DNA from: Terriglobia bacterium
GTDB lineage: Bacteria > Acidobacteriota > Terriglobia > UBA7540
Assembly: GCA_022866195.1 (NCBI GenBank)
Contig: JALHUF010000013.1
Location: forward strand, 1 to 5,015
Length of the DNA: 5,015 nucleotides
Reading direction: 5' to 3'
Shown here: piece by piece, positions 1 to 5,015 of the stretch
How positions within the stretch are numbered: the first letter of the stretch is position 1
Layout: every line of letters begins with the position of its first letter
Made by a program: the position numbers and the translations under genes
Notes under the pieces: generated by a model
Databases searched by the model: none
What the model saw: only the letters and a program-made list of their open reading frames with translations
What the model was told of the DNA's origin: nothing

Positions 1-1089
1 ACCGCGGTCCTGCTCCAGGGATGCGATTCCGGGGGCGGCGCACTTGTAAAGCGTTCTCTCCTTGACGGCGATCTCGACTGACTTCTTCGCGATTTTAAGT
101 AGTTCGTCTTTTTCGCGCTGGCGCAGCGAAAACTCGGGAACCTTCGGGCCCGTCCTGCTCTCTTCGGCAACCAGAGCCACAGCGCCGTAGCCGACCACGC
201 GTCCTTTCTCGCTGGTCACATCTCCGGAATTGGCATACTTCAGAATCTTTGCCCGATTCGCCCCCAGACGCTCGGCCGCAATCATGGCGGCAACAATCGG
301 TCCGCCGCCACACGCCTCCCAGATGCGCCGCTCGAAATTGCGCGACATGTTGAAGTAGTCCCATTCTTCGACGGCGTTCAGCGTCTTGCGATCCAGTGCG
401 ACGGCCTCGTCATACGGATGGAAGTGGGAAAGGTCGGAGCTGGCCACGATGAGGGTGTTAGTTCCCTGCATCAGCTTGGCGAGGGAAACTCCCAGGGCAC
501 GCGAGAGGTCATAGTTCTGATCACCCATCACGATGGGCACCAGCCGGAAGGGTCCCAGGACGCGCTGCAAGAAGGGGAGCTGTACTTCGAGCGCATGCTC
601 TCCCCGGCCGGCAACTTCCCCGTGGCCGCGGCCCGAGAGCTTGATGAGCGGGTCGAGCGCTGCCAGGCGCCTAGCGAATTCCTTGTCCACCGGGATATTG
701 CCCAGCGGCGTGGCGTATGCATCCCCGTCATAGACGGAACTGAAGGAGAAGGCGTCCACGTGACACGGCGCGATCACCACCACGCGCTCGATCTTGCGGC
801 CCTTGAGGAGCGCATAAGAATGCGCTGCCACGTGGCCGGAGTACTCGTAACCGGCGTGGGGGGAAATCACGGCCAGGACAGGGCCGGCAGTTCTTTCCAC
901 GACGGCCCGGGCCAGAAATTCGTCCACCATTTTCGCGAGCGCCTTCGGGTCGGCGGGATAGAACGCCCCGGCCACGGCGGGCGGCCTGACTTTCGGGGCC
1001 TCGCTCTGAGCCAAGTTACGCCAGCCCAACAGAAACGCGCCGATCAGGGCGAGACCAAGGATTGTTCGTGTGGCTTTCCGTCGCTTCAT
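1..1089 (-). CDS. amrB: AmmeMemoRadiSam system protein B (MEMO family) fused to the start of an AMMECR1 (protein A) domain; 3' partial
   Basis: The frame is open from ATG at 1089 to the window edge (363 codons seen, no stop), so the C-terminus is missing. Residues 9-22 are a hydrophobic segment after a basic start (MKRRKATR), so the protein looks like a Sec-exported or membrane-anchored form. Residues 34-308 are a MEMO domain: VRPPAVAGAFYPAD (34-47), SPHAGYEYSG (76-85), EHALEVQLPFLQ (164-175), SSDLSHF (217-223), GYGAVALV (300-307). His78, His110, His222 and Cys260 match the metal-ligand or active-site positions known from human MEMO1 (His49, His81, His192, Cys244). From about residue 319, FSLRQREKDELLKIAKKSVE resembles the first helix of AMMECR1 domains, which points to a B-A fusion known in other bacteria. 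The start is supported by GGAG seven bases upstream. It is last in the visible cluster, 54 bases after the hydrolase gene. The MEMO call is very sure, the AMMECR1 call fairly sure; the biochemical function is unsettled. Confidence 0.93.
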   Translation of the reverse strand, partial: MKRRKATRTILGLALIGAFLLGWRNLAQSEAPKVRPPAVAGAFYPADPKALAKMVDEFLARAVVERTAGPVLAVISPHAGYEYSGHVAAHSYALLKGRKIERVVVIAPCHVDAFSFSSVYDGDAYATPLGNIPVDKEFARRLAALDPLIKLSGRGHGEVAGRGEHALEVQLPFLQRVLGPFRLVPIVMGDQNYDLSRALGVSLAKLMQGTNTLIVASSDLSHFHPYDEAVALDRKTLNAVEEWDYFNMSRNFERRIWEACGGGPIVAAMIAAERLGANRAKILKYANSGDVTSEKGRVVGYGAVALVAEESRTGPKVPEFSLRQREKDELLKIAKKSVEIAVKERTLYKCAAPGIASLEQDRG

Positions 1090-1096
1090 GGCGAAA

Positions 1097-1113
1097 CTCC
1101 AGCCTTGGCGGAG
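1097..1113 (-). promoter_or_regulatory. Shine-Dalgarno of the MEMO gene inside a small potential hairpin
   Basis: On the minus strand GGAG (1100-1097) lies seven bases before the ATG at 1089 and supports that start. The bases just upstream can pair with it: CTCC-GCC (1113-1107) against GGC-(bulged T)-GGAG (1104-1097). The loop is very tight, two bases between the GCC and GGC arms, so the inner pair probably stays open. The ribosome site could be partly masked, but a short stem like this may also be chance in GC-rich DNA. Confidence 0.4.
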
Positions 1114-1143
1114 TGTTGATTTCCTAAGTTACCGCTTCTCATC

Positions 1144-2226
1144 CTACTCCTGATTCACCTCGGTTAGAAACTTACCTGCCACGGCGGCAAATTCCTCCGG
1201 CTGCTCGCTGAAGGGGAAATGGCTGGCATTCTTTATGACCTGAAACTTCGCGTGAGGAAAGGAATCACCATAGGCGCGGCTGGCCTTCTCTGCTTGCAGA
1301 TCCTTCTCCCCGTGGATAACCAACACGGGAGCCTTCACGCTCTTCAGCGCCGCGCGGTAATCATGGCGTTTGCCCATGCTGAGGTACATGGCATGGACCA
1401 TCCAGCCGCCGTTATCACTCGGTTCATTTTCCGCGGGGATCGACAGATTCCGGCTGGCGGCTGCGGCCCGGTAGTACTTCGCAAATTCTCCATTCAGGGC
1501 CGCCAATTCGGCTTCGGACTTGGAGAATAAGTTGCCGTAATCCAAAAGGCGTTTGAGGTAGTCGGCGTATTCCTGCTGCCGGCTTTCCGGCAGAAGCTTG
1601 CGGATGTCTTCGAAAAGACCGCCACCTTCTGCGGGCATCACGAGGACGTTGGCCGGCGCCACAAGAATCAAGGCCTCGACGTTCTGCGGAAACTCGGCCG
1701 CGTAGAGCGAGGCCAGGAAAGCTCCAAAGGAGTGGCCAAGGAGAATGACCTTCTCCTCGCCGATATTTCTGCGGATCCTTTCCATATCCGCCACCTGGGC
1801 GCCGAGGCCAAGGGTTCGGTCCAGCACTTTCGCGTTCTCGAAGAAATTTGAGGAGGAAAACCTGTCGAACGGCCGGGTGGATTTGCCGCATCCCCGCTGA
1901 TCGTAATAGATGAACTGGTACTTAGCGGACAGGAGTCTCAAGCCGGGCAGAGGATTGTGAATCGGGTAGCCGGGCCCGCCATGAACCACGAGCACGCTTT
2001 TCCCCGTGCCGTCCGAGAAGTGAAAGAGGCTGATATCTTTCTCCACGCTCCAGAAATTCGCGTCGCCGGGCTGTTCCGGAGGTGTGAGAGAGGCGCGCAG
2101 ATTCTTCCCGGCACGCACCATGCCGGGCTCGTATAAAGGCCTGCCCATGAAGTACCAGAGAAGAACACCTGCAAGCACTACCAAGCCAAGCAGCATCAGG
2201 AGCCCGATAAGTATTTTCTTCTTCAT
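1144..2226 (-). CDS. Membrane-anchored alpha/beta hydrolase, proline iminopeptidase-like (S33 type)
   Basis: This 360-residue protein has one N-terminal membrane segment (residues about 5-26, after MKKK), so the catalytic domain should lie outside the cytoplasm. The alpha/beta hydrolase motifs are in order: HGGPG oxyanion-hole motif at 82-86, YYDQRGCGKS at 107-116, nucleophile elbow GHSFG with Ser166 at 164-168, acid Asp309 in HGEKD, and catalytic His336 in NASHFPF. HGGPG plus DQRGCGKS is typical of proline iminopeptidases and related S33 hydrolases. However, the substrate cannot be read from sequence, and esterase or other hydrolase activity is equally possible. The region between about 195 and 290 forms the variable cap. 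An upstream in-frame ATG at 2268 adds 14 residues, but the ATG at 2226 has GGAG seven bases before it and gives a cleaner anchor. The gene lies 175 bases after amrS and 54 bases before the MEMO gene, on the same strand. The hydrolase is not part of the defined AmmeMemoRadiSam trio. Confidence 0.88.
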   Translation of the reverse strand: MKKKILIGLLMLLGLVVLAGVLLWYFMGRPLYEPGMVRAGKNLRASLTPPEQPGDANFWSVEKDISLFHFSDGTGKSVLVVHGGPGYPIHNPLPGLRLLSAKYQFIYYDQRGCGKSTRPFDRFSSSNFFENAKVLDRTLGLGAQVADMERIRRNIGEEKVILLGHSFGAFLASLYAAEFPQNVEALILVAPANVLVMPAEGGGLFEDIRKLLPESRQQEYADYLKRLLDYGNLFSKSEAELAALNGEFAKYYRAAAASRNLSIPAENEPSDNGGWMVHAMYLSMGKRHDYRAALKSVKAPVLVIHGEKDLQAEKASRAYGDSFPHAKFQVIKNASHFPFSEQPEEFAAVAGKFLTEVNQE

Positions 2227-2233
2227 TTGCTCT

Positions 2234-2237
2234 CTCC
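2234..2237 (-). promoter_or_regulatory. Shine-Dalgarno that sets the hydrolase start
   Basis: GGAG (2237-2234), followed by AGAGCAA, sits seven bases before the ATG at 2226. It favours this start over the in-frame ATG at 2268. The rest of the 175-base gap (2227-2401) shows no convincing terminator or sigma-70 promoter, so the hydrolase may be read through from amrS or may use a promoter that I do not recognise. Confidence 0.6.
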
Positions 2238-2401
2238 GGGAATCGGCGCAGCAGATGCCAACGAGCAAGCTATTCGCTAGTCCATTGTGCGCTTCTATTC
2301 ACCCAGCAGCGACGGCGAGTCCTCCCCCGGGCAAAGTGACGAAAGCGGGAACTCGCGGGTTTGAATGTCATAGCTGGGGACGCAGGCTGCGGTCACGGGA
2401 C

Positions 2402-3586
2402 CTACGACCCCCACACCCCGGCGATGAGCTGCTGGCAGTACTTGCATTTGCCTTTGTGGATGTGGACGCCGCCCACGGTATAGCCGACGCGTTCCACTAC
2501 GACCTTGTGGCACTTGGGACAGTAGGTGTTCTCCGCCGGATGGCCGGGCACGTTGCCGATGTAAACGTAGTGCAGTCCTTCGGCGTCGGCGATGGCTTTG
2601 GCGCGCTCCAGCGTCTCCAGGGGTGTGGGCGGTAGATTCTTCAGCAGGTACTCTGGATGAAAACGCGTGAAGTGCACCGGCACATCCAAACCCAAATCCG
2701 ACTTGACCCACCGGGCAAGCCCTTTGAACTCCGCTTCGCTGTCGTTCAGGGTAGGTACCACCAGATAGACGATCTCGCTCCACATTCCCAGCTTGCGCAG
2801 GGTCACCAGGGCGTCGAGCACGGGCTTCAACTCGCCATTCACCACTTCCTTGTAGAACTTTTCCGAGAAGGCTTTGAGATCGACTTTGATGGCATCAACG
2901 CTGGCGCACAGTTTCTTGAGAGGTTCGGCGGCAATGTAGCCGCCCGTGATGACCACGCTCTTGACCCCTTGGCCGTGGCCGGCGGCCGCAGTGTCCATCA
3001 TGTACTCGTAGAAGATGATTGGTTCGCTATAAGTGTAGGCTATGGATGCGCACTGGTATTCCCGCGCCAGCGCCGCCACCTTCTCTGGAGGCGCGTAGGT
3101 GCTGCGAACCTGCTCCGGGCGGATCTGGGATATGTCCCAGTTCTGGCACATCTTGCAGTTCACGTTGCAGCCCGCCGTGGCAATGGAGAAAGCCAGGGTG
3201 CCGGGAAGGAAGTGGAAGAGGGGCTTCTTCTCGATGGGATCAACATGCGCGGCAACCACGCGGGAATGCACCAACGTGTAATACGTTCCGCCACGGTTTT
3301 CCCGTACGCCACAATAGCCGCGCTCCCGGTCATCAATCACACATTCCCGGGGACAGAGCTTGCACTTGATCTTCTTGTAGGGCAGCTTCTCGTAGAACTT
3401 GGCTTCCGCAATAAACTGTGAGTCACTTTCCGCCGACGGCAGCCCGTAGGCGGAGCCGGGCGACAACACGCCACCCGCGCAAGCTGCCAGACAGGGAAGA
3501 GCTGCGGCGTTGAGGAACGCGCGGCGGTCAACAGCAGTGCCGCCGAGAGACGAAGAACCGGGAGTAAGACTAGCCTTGCTTTTCAT
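2402..3586 (-). CDS. amrS: AmmeMemoRadiSam system radical SAM enzyme with Tat lipoprotein-like leader
   Basis: This 394-residue protein is a radical SAM enzyme related to pyruvate formate-lyase activating enzymes. The cluster-binding CX3CX2C motif is Cys140, Cys144 and Cys147 (AGCNVNCKMCQNW). A further Cys set precedes it, CKLCPREC...GYCGVREN (Cys75, 78, 82, 92), as is usual for AmrS. The C-terminus has a CX2C pair twice (Cys356/359 and Cys381/384), resembling a small zinc ribbon. Other family signatures are YTYSEPIIFYEY (184-195), VITGGYI (212-218), DLKAF (236-240) and HFTRFHPEYL (305-314). The N-terminus carries twin arginines (DRRAFL, Arg21-Arg22), a hydrophobic stretch and LAAC (33-36), a good lipobox, so a Tat-exported lipoprotein is predicted. 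No other in-frame ATG occurs before Met146, though GTG and TTG at codons 40-41 could give a leaderless form. Its ATG overlaps the DUF362 stop (TGATG), and GAGGTGGTGGAAG precedes it, implying translational coupling. The enzyme's substrate is not known. Confidence 0.94.
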   Translation of the reverse strand: MKSKASLTPGSSSLGGTAVDRRAFLNAAALPCLAACAGGVLSPGSAYGLPSAESDSQFIAEAKFYEKLPYKKIKCKLCPRECVIDDRERGYCGVRENRGGTYYTLVHSRVVAAHVDPIEKKPLFHFLPGTLAFSIATAGCNVNCKMCQNWDISQIRPEQVRSTYAPPEKVAALAREYQCASIAYTYSEPIIFYEYMMDTAAAGHGQGVKSVVITGGYIAAEPLKKLCASVDAIKVDLKAFSEKFYKEVVNGELKPVLDALVTLRKLGMWSEIVYLVVPTLNDSEAEFKGLARWVKSDLGLDVPVHFTRFHPEYLLKNLPPTPLETLERAKAIADAEGLHYVYIGNVPGHPAENTYCPKCHKVVVERVGYTVGGVHIHKGKCKYCQQLIAGVWGS

Positions 3587-4593
3587 CAGACTTCCACCAC
3601 CTCAATTCGATTGGGGTCATTGGTCCCAAGCCGGTGCTTGGCATCCGCTGCCGTCGCAATGTAGGTGGGCTCGCGCTTCAATTCCTTCAAAGGCTTCATG
3701 CCCATCGCGCCCCGCTTTTTCTCGATAATCTGCCATCCCAGGTGATCGAGCGCCACAGGGTCTCGGCTCACCAACAGGCCGTTGTAGGGCCAAGTCCACT
3801 GCGGCATGAAAGACGGGCCGCCTTCGTATTGCGCGGTCGTGGCATCGCAGATGTGGAGCCGGACCTTCTGCCGGATGGGCGGCAGCATGGACACGTCGGC
3901 CACGTAGGGGTCGCCGACGTTCAGGTGATACTTGTTGGGATTATGGATGGCTCCAAACATGCTTTTCAGCGCAATGGTTACGCCGGCGATGCCGTGATCC
4001 TTGAGCACGGGCAGATTGACGACGGCATCGCAGACCTGGGTTAGAGTTCTCGACACCAGACTTCCCGCGCTGCCGAAGGCTACCAGTTCCGATTCGTAAC
4101 CCAGCACGTCATTGCCGAAACAGCGAATGCCCTGGCCGCGCTCCACGATGTGGAAGCGCGCGCTTTCCAGGTCGGCGTTCAGCCGGTCCCAAACGACAAT
4201 GTCCTTGATCCCCGCCTGCTGGAGCCTCTCACAAATGGCGTCTACCAACTCCACCGTGGTGGAGTTGCCTTTGCCGGCCAGGCAGTTCACCTTCAGCCCT
4301 ACGACTTCTCCCGGCCGCACCACTCTTTTCCAGGCCTCGAGCGGGGAATCGCGATCGTACGCAGCCTGCATGGCCCGATCGAGAATGCTCAGGAGGCGAC
4401 CCGAGTCCAAGCCGGACTTCGTCGGTCGCAGCTTGGCGTCCCGGCATATCACGACCCTTGACTTTCCTTCCGGAGCAGCGTCGGGGCCCGCAGCGTCGCC
4501 ACGCCGGCCTTCGCCATTACAGCCCCCGCCCATGAGCAAGGCGCCAGCAAAGCCGAGAAAGTCCCGACGGCTGAGATTCGGTTTCCGATTCAT
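3586..4593 (-). CDS. DUF362 domain protein with Tat leader
   Basis: The product is 335 residues. The leader NLSRRDFLGFAGALLMGGGC contains twin arginines (9-10), a hydrophobic run (12-22) and Cys25. The Gly at -3 makes a poor lipobox, so Tat export is likely but lipid attachment uncertain. Residues about 46-320 match DUF362: VRPGEVVGLKVNC (92-104), a segment with STTVELVDAICERLQQAG (111-128), and the hallmark NLPVLKDHGIAGVTIALKS (193-211), followed by MFGAIHNPNKYH (212-223). A further segment, SRDPVALDHLGW (276-287), is also typical. There is no CX2CX2C ferredoxin cluster, which some DUF362 relatives carry. The family's function is not established. The start was chosen at 4593 because AGGA lies seven bases upstream and the Tat leader begins there; the frame stays open further upstream, but that stretch lacks family similarity and runs into the divergent gene. 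It is first in the minus-strand cluster and overlaps amrS by one base. Confidence 0.92.
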   Translation of the reverse strand: MNRKPNLSRRDFLGFAGALLMGGGCNGEGRRGDAAGPDAAPEGKSRVVICRDAKLRPTKSGLDSGRLLSILDRAMQAAYDRDSPLEAWKRVVRPGEVVGLKVNCLAGKGNSTTVELVDAICERLQQAGIKDIVVWDRLNADLESARFHIVERGQGIRCFGNDVLGYESELVAFGSAGSLVSRTLTQVCDAVVNLPVLKDHGIAGVTIALKSMFGAIHNPNKYHLNVGDPYVADVSMLPPIRQKVRLHICDATTAQYEGGPSFMPQWTWPYNGLLVSRDPVALDHLGWQIIEKKRGAMGMKPLKELKREPTYIATAADAKHRLGTNDPNRIEVVEV

Positions 4594-4600
4594 GGGCAAG

Positions 4601-4604
4601 TCCT
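4601..4604 (-). promoter_or_regulatory. Shine-Dalgarno that sets the DUF362 start
   Basis: AGGA on the minus strand (4604-4601) is seven bases from the ATG at 4593. Together with the Tat leader that starts at this ATG, it rules in this start over the longer open frame reaching 4929. Confidence 0.55.
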
Positions 4605-4689
4605 GCTCCGCCACCTTGGGCGCACTCAGTCCACCTCTGTCCTTTTTAGCACATCCCAGACGAGGCGGCCATTTAACGGCGCTCCCTGG

Positions 4690-4704
4690 GGGACATCTTG
4701 TCCC
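4690..4704. repeat. Perfect 15-base palindrome in the divergent spacer, candidate operator
   Basis: GGGACA-TCT-TGTCCC is an exact inverted repeat with six-base arms and a three-base centre. It lies just downstream of the minus-strand -10 candidate, around the expected transcription start of the DUF362-led cluster. This is a usual place for a repressor site. The similar half site TTGTCC recurs at 4724-4729. No regulator family can be named from it. Confidence 0.4.
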
Positions 4705-4709
4705 TTTAT

Positions 4710-4738
4710 AGAGTACTCCGACCTTGTCCGCTTGCCAA
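4710..4738 (-). promoter_or_regulatory. Candidate sigma-70 promoter for the DUF362-amrS-hydrolase-MEMO cluster
   Basis: On the minus strand TTGGCA (4738-4733, five of six against TTGACA) is followed after 17 bases by TACTCT (4715-4710), which keeps only the TA...T positions. The predicted leader to the ATG at 4593 would be roughly 110 bases. The -10 is weak, and sigma preferences of this organism are unknown. Confidence 0.35.
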
Positions 4739-4752
4739 CCCAGAGGTATGGT
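4724..4752 (+). promoter_or_regulatory. Candidate sigma-70 promoter for the divergent radical SAM gene
   Basis: TTGTCC (4724-4729) and TATGGT (4747-4752) match the -35 and -10 consensus at four of six positions each, with a 17-base spacer. Transcription would begin near 4759, leaving about 20 bases before the TTG at 4780, which fits the GGAGG there. The -35 region interleaves with that of the minus-strand promoter candidate. Confidence 0.35.
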
Positions 4753-4770
4753 AAGGCCACAAGAGTTCCC

Positions 4771-4775
4771 GGAGG
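4771..4775 (+). promoter_or_regulatory. Shine-Dalgarno that supports a TTG start
   Basis: A full GGAGG lies four bases before TTG 4780. The spacing is slightly short, but this is the only strong ribosome site near the start of the cysteine-rich frame, which contains no ATG upstream of the conserved region. Confidence 0.5.
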
Positions 4776-4779
4776 ACGC

Positions 4780-5015
4780 TTGCGCGCTGGTATCGTCCGT
4801 CGGTTTGCCCAGCATGTGTGCCGCGTCTGCGGAAGCCGCTCGCGACTGATCAGCGGACCGCTGGGCGTCTGCGGGGAATGCATCCGTGCGAGGTCTGAAG
4901 AGGCGCTCGAGGTCGCGAGTGTCCTCCACTGCGAGTCCAGGGAAAGCTTCGACCTGCCGGGTTCCCCGCCGCGCACCGTCGGCGGGGTGCGATGCGTGCT
5001 TTGTGCCCGAGAATG
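4780..5015 (+). CDS. N-terminus of a second radical SAM protein related to AmrS; 3' partial
   Basis: The frame is open from TTG 4780 to the window edge (78 codons plus two bases). It encodes HVCRVCGSRSRLISGPLGVC (12-31) followed by GECIRARSEEAL (32-43), then ESFDLPGSPPR (55-65) and GVRCVLCARE (69-78). The paired Cys motifs (Cys14/17, Cys31/34), the LGVCxxCIR string and the later CxLCxRE match the N-terminal region of a group of radical SAM proteins that I recognise from archaea and bacteria; the catalytic CX3CX2C motif would lie beyond the edge. CVLCARE (72-78) parallels CKLCPREC in AmrS, and the cut last codon (TG-) would be Cys if the match holds. No ATG is available; TTG with GGAGG is the best start, GTG 4816 is an alternative lying at the first motif. 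The gene diverges from the DUF362-led cluster. Its function and substrate are unknown; the family call rests only on this N-terminal pattern. Confidence 0.75.
   Translation, partial: MRAGIVRRFAQHVCRVCGSRSRLISGPLGVCGECIRARSEEALEVASVLHCESRESFDLPGSPPRTVGGVRCVLCARE

Noticed and set aside
418..1119. 233-codon open frame on the plus strand
   Set aside because: It is antisense to the MEMO gene, whose protein shows strong family motifs; the plus-strand product has no recognisable motif and reflects GC-rich codon structure.
2227..2268. 14-residue N-terminal extension of the hydrolase from ATG 2268
   Set aside because: ATG 2226 has GGAG at seven bases and begins a clean lysine-rich signal anchor, whereas the longer form would place extra Cys-rich residues before the anchor.
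2270..2371. 33-codon basic open frame on the minus strand in the amrS-hydrolase gap
   Set aside because: No Shine-Dalgarno precedes its ATG, it has no recognisable features, and a frame this short is expected by chance.
2376..2402. Possible terminator stem after amrS (GGTC...GACC and CGCAG-C-CTGCG)
   Set aside because: The arms are only four to five bases, the second loop is a single base, and no T-run follows.
2657..3421. 254-codon open frame on the plus strand
   Set aside because: It is antisense to amrS, with no recognisable domain and no convincing ribosome site. It is a shadow of the real gene.
4112..4711. 199-codon open frame on the plus strand
   Set aside because: It is antisense to the DUF362 gene and crosses its start and promoter region. 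The translation is rich in Ser, Pro and Arg with no motif.
4594..4929. Upstream in-frame extension of the DUF362 gene (112 extra codons)
   Set aside because: The extension lacks family similarity, would bury the Tat leader inside the protein, and overlaps the divergent radical SAM gene. ATG 4593 has a good ribosome site.

Overview
The window carries five protein genes: a four-gene minus-strand cluster (1-4593) and a divergent plus-strand gene (4780-5015) that runs off the right edge. The DNA is fairly GC-rich and tightly packed. Several products start with Tat or Sec-type leaders, and one leader has a lipobox, so a diderm bacterium is likely. Acidobacteriota or another deep-branching environmental phylum would fit, but this is a guess from style and not from a marker gene. 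There are no RNA genes, mobile elements or CRISPR repeats, and no gene-free gap exceeds 190 bases.

Reading the minus strand in transcription order: (1) 4593-3586, a DUF362 protein with a Tat leader; (2) 3586-2402, the radical SAM enzyme of the AmmeMemoRadiSam system (AmrS), whose ATG overlaps the DUF362 stop as TGATG and which has a Tat leader ending in a good lipobox; (3) 2226-1144, a membrane-anchored alpha/beta hydrolase of the proline-iminopeptidase-like (S33) type; (4) 1089-1, a MEMO-family protein (AmmeMemoRadiSam protein B) with an N-terminal hydrophobic leader, which continues into the beginning of an AMMECR1 domain (protein A) cut by the window edge. The complete trio of AMMECR1, MEMO and radical SAM is therefore present in one cluster, with A and B apparently fused.

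The plus-strand gene at the right end encodes the cysteine-rich N-terminus of a second, related radical SAM protein. It shares the C-x-L-C-x-R-E motif with AmrS. It appears to start at TTG 4780 behind a GGAGG. The 186-base divergent spacer holds two overlapping sigma-70-like promoter candidates and a perfect 15-base palindrome.

The most interesting feature is location. All four minus-strand products carry an export or membrane-anchoring leader, which suggests that this version of the AmmeMemoRadiSam system works on the outer face of the cytoplasmic membrane or in the periplasm. The biochemical role of the system is not established, so the substrate remains open.
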